Positions 11,772 through 23,600 of a stretch of 64,000 bases of DNA are shown here, piece by piece; position 1 is the first letter of the stretch, and each line of letters starts with the position of its first letter. This stretch comes from Lumbricus rubellus (taxonomy: Eukaryota > Annelida > Clitellata > Crassiclitellata > Lumbricidae): positions 33,846,790 to 33,910,789 of the forward strand of contig OX243817.1 of NCBI GenBank assembly GCA_945859605.1, read 5' to 3'. The position numbers were made by a program, and so were the translations under genes. A model generated the notes under the pieces. It was not told where the DNA came from. It did not search any database and saw only the letters and a program-made list of their open reading frames with translations.

Positions 11772-11862
11772 GATTTCCATCAAACATACTTCCTTGTGGA
11801 AAGTTACTCTGTGCTCTACAGTGTCTTAGACACCGTGTTAGTGCAAATCAACAACTTGTTAG
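11772..11862 (+). CDS. vWA copy A, exon 4 (last helix of vWA)
   Basis: Phase 0 to phase 1, 91 bases, identical in length to the B and C exons. Codes DFHQTYFLVESYSVLYSVLD and onwards to NNLL before GTGAGT. The TAC codon of VESYS is intact here, unlike in copy C. Confidence 0.85.
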
Positions 11863-12044
11863 GTGAGTGTTAAAGAAACGCGTTCAAAACTTTTCCAATG
11901 ACTGTGCACTGTGTGCAGTCATCTACAGGAGATGATGAATTAGTTGTTTTATGGTTTCTGTCCGATATATTGTCGCTGAAATCCAAAATATAAATATTGT
12001 TAAAAATGACAGATCCTTCGTCGTATCGTTAATAATATCGGACT

Positions 12045-12333
12045 CATGCATGGGCGCCCCGCACATAGAGGCATGAGGGGGCAATTGCCCCCTGGAAAAT
12101 TGATTTTCCTTTTTTTAACTGCTACTTTTTGGTTCTTAACAAATATTTTTGCACTAAGGCGCATAATTATGTTATCAATGATACACAATATGAAATTTAT
12201 AAATTGGTAGTTAGAAACCTCTGTGAAAACCCCCATGTCTTAATTATCCACCTCACATTTTAAAGCTCTTTTGTTGAATTTTTTACCGTGACCATTGTGT
12301 TTTGCCCCTCTTGCAAAAAATTTCTGCGCCATG
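12045..12333. mobile_element. MITE of the CATGGGCGCCCGCA family, copy 1, 8-bp TSD ATCGGACT
   Basis: Starts CATGCATGGGCGCCCC and ends TTTCTGCGCCATG. Flanked by perfect ATCGGACT at 12037-12044 and 12334-12341. Related copies are at 26514-27339 and 51902-53588. Eight-base duplications fit the hAT group, but the termini are not canonical. Confidence 0.8.
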
Positions 12334-12457
12334 ATCGGACTGCAAGCAACGTAAAACAATAAATATTGACTCATCTCCTGTAGACTTCTGCAATGGTTTG
12401 AAACATAAAATTTCAATAAGAAGTTTTTAGGTATTGGTATTGCTGAATAGCCTACTA

Positions 12458-13111
12458 TAGGGTGTCTCGATAGGTCGTGAACGATTTTGAATGCAGACAA
12501 ATATATGTTATGCACATAATAATGTGGAAAGTTTTATACTGGCGGATAGGTTATTCAAATGAAAATGTTAATATAAAAAAATTAGATCACTAGCTCACTT
12601 ATTCAAATTGTAGCGCCAATTTCCGTGACGTCATCAAATTCGAGCCAATTAAACGTCCAGTTAAACCGCAAACAATATTGTACGACCATCATTGTTAATC
12701 CACACATAATTAATCAATACAAATTATCATTTAGTATTAATAGGCCTACCTCTGACAACTCTGAAAAATCTATTTGGCTCGATGGCTAATCAACTTGAGC
12801 CTGTAATAAATAGTAAAGGAAACATCATTAAATACTAAATGATAATTTGTATTGATTAATTATGTGTGGATTAACAATGATGGTCGTACAATATTGTTTG
12901 CGGTTTAACTGGACGTTTAATTGGCTCGAATTTGATGACGTCACGGAAATTGGCGCTACAATTTGAATAAGTGAGCTAGTGATCTAATTTTTTTATATTA
13001 ACATTTTCATTTGAATAACCTATCCGCCAGTATAAAACTTTCCACATTATATTGTGTATAACATATATTTATCTGCATTCAAAATCGTTCACGACCTATC
13101 GAGACACCCTA
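12458..13111. mobile_element. 654-bp palindromic MITE with ~280-bp inverted arms
   Basis: Arms begin TAGGGTGTCTCGATAGG and end in its inverse, with TA on both sides (12456-12457, 13112-13113). The arms are nearly identical over about 280 bases, with only an ~90-base loop around 12740-12830. A TA target points to the Tc1/mariner group. It occupies the interval where exon 5 of copy A is expected. Confidence 0.85.
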
Positions 13112-13547
13112 TAGTTTATCTGAGTGATGCCAGCTAGAAAACAAGTTGTGGAGTTTCTCAGATGGTGATGCAACTACATTCAAGCTCGCCTCGACTATAA
13201 TTGCCTATCCCAGTTTCCATCTATTCTGACTTGCCATCTGCAGGTCGGCTAGTTCTTTTTTGACTGTATTCTACCCTGTTATTGTCTTATTGGTCAAATA
13301 CCCAATTTCATACCTCTCTCATGTTAGGACGTGCATTTTATTTGGCTGACAATGCGGTATGGAAGAACCTCCATCATGAATTGCGCCTGTTCCATAATAT
13401 CACTCTATGACACATTCTATGAGTCATTTTAAACTGTTCGTGCTGTAGACTGTAGTCCGGAGTAGGCCTACCTCTGAGTAGGCCTAGTTTCCTTGAAGAT
13501 GTGCTATACAAATGCGTGAATGAATGAATAACTATTTTTGGTTACAG

Positions 13548-13555
13548 TTGGCTAA
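13548..13555 (+). CDS. vWA copy A, exon 6 coding part
   Basis: Acceptor GGTTACAG followed by TTGGCTAA. With the single G left over from exon 4 or 5 this reads Val-Gly-stop, as in copy B. Downstream sequence resembles the 3' UTR of B and C only weakly. Confidence 0.6.
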
Positions 13556-15360
13556 TGTTCAACTTCAGAGCAGTGAAGAAAACTGAAGACAGAAACTTTC
13601 CGAGTGACGCCGTCTCAAACCATTTTTCTTCTAAATAATCCTTGATTTTGACAAATAGATTGAAGTGAAACACTATTTGTTTTTCTGCCATCTGTTTAAT
13701 TAGCTAAGATTCTAGACATTTTGATCGCCACAAGACACGCACGCTCTATTCATGTGTGTATTACATATAATTATCGGAACTAATCTTATTTTAAAAATTT
13801 CAATTGTCAATTGCTTCCTCTGTCACAAATTATACATTCCTGTATTGCAATGTCTTCTAATTTTAAATAGTCCAAGGATTAAAGAGATGTAGGCTACTTC
13901 GCGATGAATGTTACCAAATGTCTTGAACTATATTGGCCATAATAATTTTGACAAAACAAATCAAAATCATTTAAATATAGCCTACATTAAGGTATTTCTG
14001 ATGATATTATGACAAGTCTCAACACGACATGCAATAAATATAACTGGGCCTTTCACATCCTACAAAGCAGCAGCGTGTATACATCCGCACCACATGTTAA
14101 TGGCAGAAGGACGGGTTAAGCTTAACACAGTTCAGATACGACGGCATAAGGCTAAGCTAGAGTATAGTTGGACTGAGATGTTGTAATCAGCAGATCTAAA
14201 CATAAGCTTGAGGGGCTGAGGAGGTGAGAATCTGAGGCAGTAATGGAAAAGTTGGTATAGACTATGCTAAAATAGATTCCATTAACATGCTTACATTGAT
14301 AGGCAGGAGGAATGAAGAGCGACCTTTAGGCCTACATGTATTGAGGCGTGAGCGCTCCCCCTAGTATAATTATTATAGTTAATCTTCGTTGGAGTCCAAT
14401 TATAGTACACAGATGATCTCAAGAGCCATATTACAATAGTTCCATAGCCTGTCCCCTTCTCTTCCCATCTTGATTAGGCTATAATTGGGCTTGTATTGGT
14501 CTCTAAGACATTGAATTCAGCAGGCTGCATCGCAGCCGACTCAAGCTCGCATCGTATTTAATTTGACCAAGTCGTAGATTTCACGAGAAGTGCGAAGAAA
14601 GCAGCCAAAATAGCATCATACAATCAATCAGTCAATCAGAATTTATATAGCGCCCCTTCAAGATACTACTCAGAGGCGCCACCGTCCGCGATTAAGCAAA
14701 AAAACAAAATCTTCAACAGTTAGAACAGTTTGGGAGATGTCGCATAGTCAAGGGTTGTTGGACCTACCACACTGAAACCAGCTGGTAAGACGGTATAGGT
14801 TAGGCTATATTCATCGAGAGGAAACCACTGACGGAATGAGAACCTGAGAAAAAAGAAAAGGGCTTTAGATTTAATTATTTCCTTCAAATTTCATCATAAT
14901 CGTTTACCCTTAAGAGTTTTGTGAGCAAACCCCACCTTCCCCCCTCAAAAAATCGTTTAAATGGTGCTTTGGCCTATTGGATCAAAACGGACTCTGATTG
15001 TATTGTCTTCTTTCGAAGACTAAAAGAAATGCATAAACGGAAGGCCTACCCTAGCATTAGGCCTACAGTGTGCAGGGAGCTATGCCAAGTAAACCGCTAA
15101 GGAATTTCAGCTTTGTATAAATGTAGGCTTTGAGTGCCTGTGAATAAATTGGTTCCCACGGCTTAGGTTTTGGGCGCTGCAGAAACTCCGAGCTTACGAT
15201 TACGATTAGACCAAAATGTCGACTGTGTGTCATAATAAAACAAACTGTGATCTGTTCAATATCGAAATGTTCAGTCCAAAAGACATAATACTGACTTCGT
15301 GCCCTGCTGGCAGTTGATATAGTCTACGTTGAAATTGCACTGTATGCCTAAACGTAATTG
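13556..15360. other. Intergenic DNA between vWA copies A and B, proximal part
   Basis: No exon recognised. A reversed SINE tail lies at about 14628-14700 (TTTATATAGCGCCCCTTCAAG, ACTCAGAGGCGCC). The remainder is unique-looking AT-rich DNA. Confidence 0.5.
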
Positions 15361-15362
15361 AT

Positions 15363-15935
15363 GTGGGGCGCGCTGGTATAGCCTATAGTGGTGGCAGGGC
15401 CACATGTTCAACAGATGTTCAACATGGGATCCCCACGCTTTAGGGGGCCCCACAAAATGCGGGAAAAATTTTCAGGAGAAATTTTTATATTTCGTTCAAA
15501 TTTCGCCAGATGACTAAAAAAAGGTCATCAACTTTTTGGCGGATGAAATGGTATGATTTTCCCGGAAAAAAGGTCGTCAACGTTTTTGGCGGATGAAATG
15601 GTATGATTTTCCCGAGAATTTCGCCAGATGACTTAAAAAACCAACCAATATCCGGCAAAAATTTCCGAACAGGGCCCTCACATTGCTTAATCCGGCCCTG
15701 AGTGGTGGGTTCGGTGCATGGAGCCAGAGAGTTCCAAGGTTGAACTTTACCTCAAGTCGCCGTGTAGGGACCTTGAGCAAGTCCATCACTCGCAATTGCT
15801 CAGCGCTTCGGCGTGAAACTTCGATGCAGTGTCCGCACTGTTAGTTGGGAGCGCCTCTGAGTAGCGAGCTTGAAGGGGCGCTATAGCAGATGCGAGAAAT
15901 GAATAAATAAATAGAAAAAACGATCTCTGATTGGC
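15363..15935 (+). mobile_element. tRNA-derived SINE split by a hAT-like MITE
   Basis: The head GGGGCGCGCTGGTATAG (A-box-like) is at 15365. The body resumes at 15701 and continues through GGGACCTTGAGCAAG, GCTCAGCGCTTCGGCG and the tail GGGAGCGCCTCTGAGTAGC... GGGGCGCTATAGC, ending in AATAAATAAATAG. The same body is seen at 56699-56840. The insertion at 15395-15700 separates head and body. Confidence 0.75.
15395..15700. mobile_element. hAT-like MITE with 8-bp TSD AGTGGTGG, nested in the SINE
   Basis: Ends CAGGGCC and GGCCCTG form an inverted repeat. Flanks AGTGGTGG at 15387-15394 and 15701-15708 are identical. The interior contains a repeated TTTTGGCGGATGAAATGGTA segment (about 15535 and 15585). 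Confidence 0.88.
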
Positions 15936-16122
15936 TGACAATTGGTGGCTTCATAATAATTATCCTCTCGATATTGATCCACGTAAAACCTTTCTGAAAA
16001 TAAACCTTGTGTCGCGGTCGATATGCATTTGTGCATTAGCATTTGGATTTCAGGTCTCAATGCTTTAGTTTAGACAAAAGCTTTAAAAATTTGACCTTGA
16101 GGCGCGACTAGAATCTATATAA

Positions 16123-16224
16123 ATCGATATAAATGCATGCGTAGGCCTATTATAATTATGTCGAACACATCTGATGTGTTCGACATAATTATAATTATAG
16201 GCCTACGCATGCATTTATATCGAT
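16123..16224. repeat. Near-perfect 102-bp palindrome
   Basis: Arms run from ATCGATATAAATGCATGCG through TAGGCCTA to GAACACATC around a single central T. They differ only by a few bases of ATTAT near the middle of each arm. Neither arm codes for anything recognisable. Confidence 0.9.
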
Positions 16225-16382
16225 ACATGGATTATAAACCGAAGTCATTTAAGTTTCAACCAAAATCTTTCTTTAATTTAAAACAAAAGCTCTGGGGCGG
16301 AATCAATTTGCACTGGCTCATTTATATCGATATCTCTCTCGATTGTAGCTAAAACCTATAAGCCATCCGTGTTGGTGTAGAG

Positions 16383-16702
16383 CAGTGGTCCCCAATCTTT
16401 TTTGACGTTGGAGGACACGAGGGCCACTGTGTCTTTGTTGAAGGGCATTGGGGGGCCACATCGTTATATTTTAAATACCTAAGAGCAAAAAAAATTGTAA
16501 TAATTGAATCAATGCAGAACGTTTGATGTTATTTACAGACGTGAAACTAAAACAATTTGCTATAGAAAATAATTATGTGTTCTATCCAATCCAATTTGTC
16601 AATTTTGTCATATAATTTTGTGAATTCTTTGAGGGACGAGGGCCATATTTCGAGGCCTGGCTGGCCACTTTTGGCCCGCGGGCCACGGGTTGGAAACCAC
16701 TT
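16383..16702. mobile_element. hAT-like MITE with 8-bp TSD GTGTAGAG
   Basis: Starts CAGTGGTCCCCAATC and ends GGTTGGAAACCACTT, an imperfect inverted repeat. GTGTAGAG flanks it at 16375-16382 and 16703-16710. The interior GGGCCAC and GGCCCGCGGGCCAC motifs are typical of this class. Confidence 0.88.
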
Positions 16703-16719
16703 GTGTAGAGGTATGAGAT

Positions 16720-18565
16720 TCAGAGGCTCAGAGCAGTAGTCGCGAATGTATTCAGGCACTGTCCCGTGGAGCGAGTTGATTGCCAGCTGCAGGCTGAGCT
16801 TGAACTCAATTCAGGACGGGACAGGCAGCAGATGCAAGATGTAAGACATCGCGTAGGAGTGGTGTAACGTGATCGTAGGCCTACTTGTAGCCTATATCCT
16901 CCTATTACAAAATTAATAAGTTTACCTTGCATTACCTGCAGCCCGTATTCAGACACTGATCTTGTTTTGGTTACCAACTTGCGAGAAATGATCATTCATG
17001 TCACTTCAAAATTGAAATGCACTAAAAGTGGACCTAGTGACTCACCCTAACATGGTGCAAGGGGCGGTGCCTAGCATGCAATTAAGTGACCTCAATCTTC
17101 TTCTGGCTGCGGCTGTGAATATAAAATCGATTCCGTCCGTTTAGTGCAGTGGTTTTCAACCTTTTTCTAGTGGCGGAACCTTTCCAAAGCACGTATTTGC
17201 ACGCGGAACCCTTCACGTTTCACCCGTCCAGTATTTCAAGAAATACATAGCCTACAATTGTAATTTGTGAAATTGTGTAGTAGGCCTATTTAGATGTACA
17301 TTAGGCTACTTGCACTTTTGGTGCAGTCTATGATATCACACTACAAATACTTGCTTTAGAATTCTAGAAGTGTAGATTCAGTGCGCAGATCACTGTTAGA
17401 AAACAACTGCATTTCTGCCCTAATTCGCTGACAACAGTGTCCATCCATTTTGGATAGCATATTGTAAACTGAAAATGCGTTATATTTTGGATCAGTGTTA
17501 TGGACAAGTTGTATTAATGTATTTTTTCAAGTTTACTGCAAAATGTGTGCCTGCATTGGCCAGTTCATGGCTTAAGCCTTGGGCACATCGTAGAGAGACA
17601 CGTAGGCAGACGCATTGTATAATGTGTCATCTTCAACACAAAAGAATCTTCTGGGGCTCAACCGTGATGAGTGTGGTGAATGACACGAGATTATAGTAAG
17701 GCCAAGGAGCTTAAGATTATTTGAGGAGTGTCAACTTCATTTGCTAGTTATTCCTGCACCCGAAAAAGTGCTTTTGTCACAACGATCACACATCTGAATC
17801 TTATTTCACTCATCTAATGTGATTTTCGGAGACGCAAATAGCGACTATTGAGCCTATAGACCTGTCGGTTAAATAGGCCACTAAGTCTTATAGATAAATG
17901 TATGCTTAAGGTTCAGCCTTTACATTTGCAAAAATTTGAATAGGCCTATCCGCTACCTCTGCATGGATGAGAAATTAAAAATGAACTGATCAAAGGATGA
18001 ACTAATCAAACAAGGCGTTGGCAGAGTGCTCAGCTCATTCTGTTTAGTCAAACCAGATCTCGAGCGTTCAAATAGTTTGAAACCAATGATAAAAATGCTT
18101 TATCCGATTGGACAGTTGAAAACGTATAGGCTAGACACTCTACACTTTAGTGCTTAGAACTTAAGTTAGAAGGGCGAGGGTCTCAGACCTACCAACGTCA
18201 CATCGCGTCTGCTCAGCGACCTATTCTTCCTTTTTGCGGATATGGTTTCCAGCGCAATAAAAGTCGCATAATGCTAACTGAAATCGCTGTTTCAAAGCTG
18301 TCCTTCCTTGGTTAATGCGAATTTCATAGGTAGTAGGCTAACTATGATCGATGTCTTGATTTCTTTTGATCGACTTGAATTTTCTGTTTTAAGAGTATGT
18401 CGGAATTCGACATTGACATTGCACCTGAAGACGCAGTCTTGATGCATGCATGCATGCATGCTTGTATGTCTGCAGTATGATATGTGTGCCCTTGAATAAA
18501 CTATGCCGTGAGAGGGCTGTGATGTATGATATCAATGGATATGTGACTCTGTGTGTGTGTGTGCA
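16720..18565. other. Intergenic DNA with hAT-like left end at about 17145
   Basis: No gene recognised. CAGTGGTTTTCAACCTTTTT at 17145-17164 is a typical hAT-MITE left end, but no matching right end was found, so it is probably truncated. Short open frames (for example 17475-17696) have no recognisable domain. Confidence 0.45.
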
Positions 18566-18574
18566 TTTATGAGT

Positions 18575-19056
18575 GTATGTAGGACATTTCCCCCCTGGAC
18601 ATATTCCCCCCGGACATATTCCCCCCGGACATTTACCCCCCCCCCTCCCGGACGTTTCCCCCCCGACCTAGGACATTCCCCCCCAATAAGGGTCCCTATG
18701 TTAATGAATGACTGCACTAACCCTATCACTAACCATAACCGACCCTCACAATGCCTAACCTGAGCCCAACCAACCCTCACGATGCCTAACCTATGTTAAT
18801 GAATGACTGCACTAACCCTATCACTAACCCTAACCGACCCTCACAATACCTAACCTGACCCTAACCGACCCTCACGATGCCTAACCTGACCCCAACCGAC
18901 CCTCACGATGCCTAACCTATATGTACAGAGTGGAGAAGGAAATTGTCCGGGAGGGTAAATGTCCTAGTCAAAATCGGGGGGAAACGTCCGGGGGGTAAAT
19001 GTCCGGGAGGAATATGTCCGGGAAGAATATGTCCGGGGGGTAAATGTCCGGCTCCC
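18575..19056. mobile_element. Foldback element with 15-bp TATTCCCCCCGGACA repeats, 9-bp TSD TTTATGAGT
   Basis: The left arm (about 18583-18680) is built of 15-bp units such as TATTCCCCCCGGACA. The right arm (about 18950-19050) has the same units inverted (TGTCCGGGGGGAATA type). The core 18690-18920 is a tandem of CTAACCCTAACCGACCCTC and AATGAATGACTGCACTAACC segments. The perfect 9-bp duplication TTTATGAGT lies at 18566-18574 and 19057-19065. Arms of short tandem repeats define foldback elements such as Drosophila FB and sea-urchin TU. Confidence 0.85.
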
Positions 19057-19065
19057 TTTATGAGT

Positions 19066-20390
19066 AGCCTATGACTATTGTACAATGTACATGTGTGCAC
19101 TGTGCACGCATTTATTTGATTCACTTTTATTTTATTAACGGACTTGTAAAGTGCGTCTCACAGTAGACCCTACAACCTAATAGAAGCGCTTCCGGTGCAG
19201 AAACCATTAATAAAGAAAATTTAGCATATGGGAAGAAACAGCATTGCTCCCGGACAAGATGGGGGCACGAATCATAACAGGAAGGTCGATACCGAATCAA
19301 TAGAAGACAGTGTGTATGGATGTGGACTGCGCATTAAGAAAATAAAGTAGACGGCAGAAGCATTAAAAACCAGGTACAATGCGAATTTGACGCTCGGACA
19401 ATAATAATTTACACAAGAGGTTTTCAAATAAAACTTTCTAAAAATACTCCTTCAGTCGTGTGATCCACATAATTATTGTACGCATTCATTTACATCAATA
19501 GCCTATCTGACTTGCAGGCCAGAGTCATCGGTCTTTTAAATAAATCTATTATAGAAACAATCTTTGAGGCGGGGCAGATGATTATACACCTATTTAATTA
19601 TATCGACACCTGACTCGTATGCCTAGATACGTCAACGCATGGGGCCTAGGCCTATGTTGTTGCAGTATGCATGCATGGTGGCCTAAGAAGGTGACCCTTC
19701 CGCACATCAATTTAAGCCTTTCTTTGGATTGGACGAAGGTCACGGAAGTGCACAGGGCAGATGCCAGAATTGCTGGGAGGTTTGGTCGGTAAAATAAAAA
19801 CTTTTATCGAAGGTCACTCAAAAGAATGCGGGCATGTGAAGAGCGGGATAGTGAGATCTGTTGGTGAACGGTCGGAAGGAGAGTTACTTAGTTACTGTAG
19901 CCTATAGTTTGGCCAGTAATTATTATTGTTCGCGGAAGTCAATGAGGGGAATCATGATTGTGGTCACCTTGGCTGATAGGCTGATAGCTGGGTGATGAAT
20001 GATGATGTTACGACTATGACTTAATTCATCTGGAATTGAATGAGGGAAATAGTATAAGCAGTTTTGAATTGGGGGCAAAGAGGCGATGATCAAGGCAGAA
20101 CGGGGATGTTATTGTTGAGTGGATGGCGTTGTTCTGTGTATAATTTGCTCTTCAGCTCACACTGAGTGCAACAGGTACGGAACTTTGTTCAACCGGAAAG
20201 AGTTATAGACTATAGAAAACATAAACATAACTATAGAGACGTACGTAGGCTACAGATGGAAATAAACGAAATTGTTCTCAAAGTGCGTCACTGCTTTTAT
20301 GATATCAAGTTAACCCAGAATCTGAATCTCAAGCCTCGTCAAAATAATTATTGAAAGGTGTAATAAGTGCATCATGGTGTGGTCCAAGGT
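19066..20390. other. Intergenic DNA upstream of vWA copy B
   Basis: No gene recognised. About 19730-19860 is weakly similar to the sequence upstream of copy C near 32690-32760 (both with GAAGGTCA and CACAGGG motifs), consistent with segmental duplication. Confidence 0.4.
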
Positions 20391-20561
20391 CGAGTTGTTT
20401 TGATCATTGCAAGTGCCTTCCTATTGGTTACACAGTTGCACAAAATATGCTATAAATTTTGAGGCTCTGGTAGATTCTTCAGATGTCTTCACCAACTGCT
20501 GATCCGATCTGCAAATCGCCGAGTGATCGCATCTGACTCATCACAACTTCACAGCCGAACA
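20391..20561 (+). promoter_or_regulatory. Promoter and 5' UTR of vWA copy B
   Basis: TTTTGATCATT at about 20398, an inverted CCAAT box (ATTGG at 20423-20427) and a TATA box (TATAAATTTT at 20451-20460) lie about 110 bases before the ATG. The block is conserved at 33175-33346 upstream of copy C, including ACTGCTGATCCGATCT and CACAGCCGAACAATG, so it is likely functional. In copy C the TATA position reads TAGAAATTT. Confidence 0.7.
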
Positions 20562-20622
20562 ATGTCAGCCATTCTCCTGCTGTTCGCCTTTTTGGCAGCT
20601 GGGCAACTTGAGACAAGCGAAG
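20562..20622 (+). CDS. vWA copy B, exon 1 (signal peptide)
   Basis: ATG in the context GAACAATGT. Codes MSAILLLFAFLAAGQLETSE plus one base, donor GTATGC. The matching exon in copy C differs at few positions, which shows it is selected or recent. Confidence 0.88.
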
Positions 20623-23600
20623 GTATGCTTTTCCTATAAACATCTTGATAAGAATGAAAGAAAAAAGATCAATTAGGCCTCTCTTTGGTGTGCCACTTGC
20701 AGGAGACGTGATCAACTCAGCAGCGAGTCCCTAAATATCTGTGGAATATCGGTGCGGCCTTCTACTGTCGTGCGTCCCCCGTCTCCTACGCCTATGGCGA
20801 TCACTGCCCTTCGAGGTTGCAAAAACAGCTGTCTTCTGCTTCGTGGTTTCTCAGGTGGACCGGTGTAACAGCCTATTGGCTGGTGCGCCGACACTTGCAC
20901 GATCGGCTACAGTCTGTGTCGGCGAGGCTCGTGTGTAATCGAAGGAAGTACGATCATGTGACACCATTACTGCGTGACGTGCTGCTTTGGCTTCCGATAC
21001 CGTACCGCATTGAATTCAAACTCTCATTGCTGGTATACAAGTCACTACATGGCCTAGCACCGGACTACCTCAAATCCTACTGCGTGCAGACGGCTTCGTC
21101 AGGTGCTGGATTTGTGCTAAGATCCAGTGTGAAAGGAGATCTGTATGTGCGGAGGACGAGGACACGCTTCGGGGAGCGTGCTTTTTAAACTGCTGGCCCC
21201 CGCTGCTGGATCAGTCTGCCTACCTCTGTTCGTTCGGCCAAATTGGGTCAATTCAGTTGAGGCTTTCAAATCTCGACTGAAGACATATATGTTTTCTAAG
21301 GCGTACCTTTGACTAATTGCGTTTGTGTTTTGCAGAGGCGCCTTTGTAACGGCATGTGCTGTGTAACGGCGCCATAGAAATTGTCCTCATTATTATTATT
21401 ATTATTATAAAATTATATGGGTGCGGAAGATCAGGCTCATGAAAAGCCAAGAGATTGAAAGGGAAATAGAGAACACAGAGAGAAGAAATTTTAAAAAATA
21501 CTGAGGGCCACAGGCGGAAACTTGGTCCTGGCTTTGGGGGGCGGGGGGCGGGACGAACGAGCGGCCGAAGAACGATCGCCGAGACGCAGAACGCAGTGCA
21601 GACGAGGAGTTTGGGGTGGGTATATGCCCCTCCACACTTTGAAAATTCTAGAATTTTCAGTCTGCAATGGTAACATTTTAGGCTGTCATTTTATCAAAAT
21701 TGCTCATCAGCTCAGTGTATAGCCTATAGTCAGTGCCGGCGTTAGGGTGCCTGAGGCCCCCCCCCAAAAAAAAAAATTGAGGCCCCATACCTTGAATTGT
21801 CATCTCAGCAAAATTTCTCATAATATAGGCCTGAGTGCTGAAAGACATGATGTAAGACTTCAATAAATGTCCCCTCTCAATTGTTAATTTTTTTTGGAAT
21901 TTCCACACTGTAATGGTCGAATTTTAAGCTGTCATCTTTACAACATTGCTCATTTTTCAATGAATTTATGCGTGATTTAGGACTTCAGAGTGTTCCCTCT
22001 CCATTCTTTAGGCCTAAATTTGCCCGATTTGCCAACTGTAGGCTAATGGTAGCATTTATAGGCTGTCATCTTAACAAAATTGATCATTATTCATGGACAG
22101 TGGATGATACTTATGAAATATTTCTGAAATATTGGGGATACAAGGACTTCGTTACAACCACAAATTCGAGGGGCCGTGCCTCTGTCCACACCCTCCCCCA
22201 AAGTCTCCCCGTTGGTTGAAGGACAATTGTTCTTTTGGTTTGCGTAATATTATTTTGTACGCTTTGCGTTTAAACATAATTCGGTGCGCGGTTTCAGGAA
22301 TGAACAGTCATGAAAGATTTAATTACCAGCTGCTACATTTGAGGGCCTTTGCAGACACGTACCAAGGAGATCTGGGACACTACACAGGCTTTAATGTATG
22401 ACGTTCATGTATTTCAAACTTTATTTAGCCTATATTTGGACTAAATTGAAACTCAAATAAATGCGCCGGTTTAAGAAATATAGGCTACAGTCACAAATAG
22501 GCATAATGACCAGCTAAATTGGGGGGCCCCTTCAGACTCGAGGCCCCCGGCTGGGGAGTACGGGGGGTGCTAGCGCCGGCACTGGTTGGAAGTAGGCCTA
22601 AATGACATTCTTCTGAGATCCTAATCATTCATTCATTCATCCCGAGAATTTGTAGATCGCCTCTTCGCTCTTGGTGGGTCACGTAGATTACCAACTGAAA
22701 CCGCATGATAATAGGCTAGTAAAGTTTTTTGAAGAAATTGCGTTATTCTTCATCTAATCTATACCATAGCCAATTCCACTATAGGGCGTGCACAGATTTG
22801 CACTCGTCCTCATATGCCGATACTAAGAACATGGACTGGTTAAAACTCCATGCCCATGATGCGATAGAAATCGGAGACGCAGTCGAAGTGACTGTTGACG
22901 TTTTTTCTAGAATCAAGCAAATCTGGAATGCGCTGTGTTCGATGTTTACCAGTTTGATTGCCTGCTTTCATTTATCTTAGCTTGTAAACAAAAGATGGAC
23001 TTTTGTTTGAGCCTGGACGGTTCTTCAACTGTTTGTGGTGGCAATGAACCGTGCGACAACTGGAAATATGTCATTCAGTTCAGCACAAACACAACTTCTA
23101 CTCTCGACATCGGACTGACGAAGGACAGGGTCGCTTTGGCAACGTACACTGACGATTTGAAAGTGAAATGGGACTTGACAAAGTAAGCGGAAAAGACAGT
23201 TGTTGTTCATAAGGTCTTCTCAACGTCCAAAATTGCATGGAAAATTGCAAACCTTATCATCAGCCCAGCTCATATTTAACGAATAATTTGTTACTAATCC
23301 CACTTCTATTTACGGCAAACTGATTTTTCATAAATCCAACTTCCATTTTACCAAGAAGTTTTCAACAATCCAGCTTCCATTCATACACGAACTATTTCTT
23401 CAAACCCACTTCTATTTTGGCAGAAAAATTTCATTCATACAGCTTCTGTTGAAGCAAATACATAGTTTCATCTAGCTTCCATTGACAGGAACAGTTATTT
23501 CTATAAATCCAACTTCAACTTATGCCAAGGATTAGTTTTATCAATCCAACTTCCATTTAGGCATCAAAACGCCCGGCGCCAGTACGGCGGCGCCAAAACG

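Noticed and set aside
18700..18915. Possible interstitial telomere repeat (CTAACCCTAACC)
   Set aside because: Units are longer and mixed with ACCGACCCTCACRATGC and AATGAATGACTGC segments; it is the tandem core of a foldback element.
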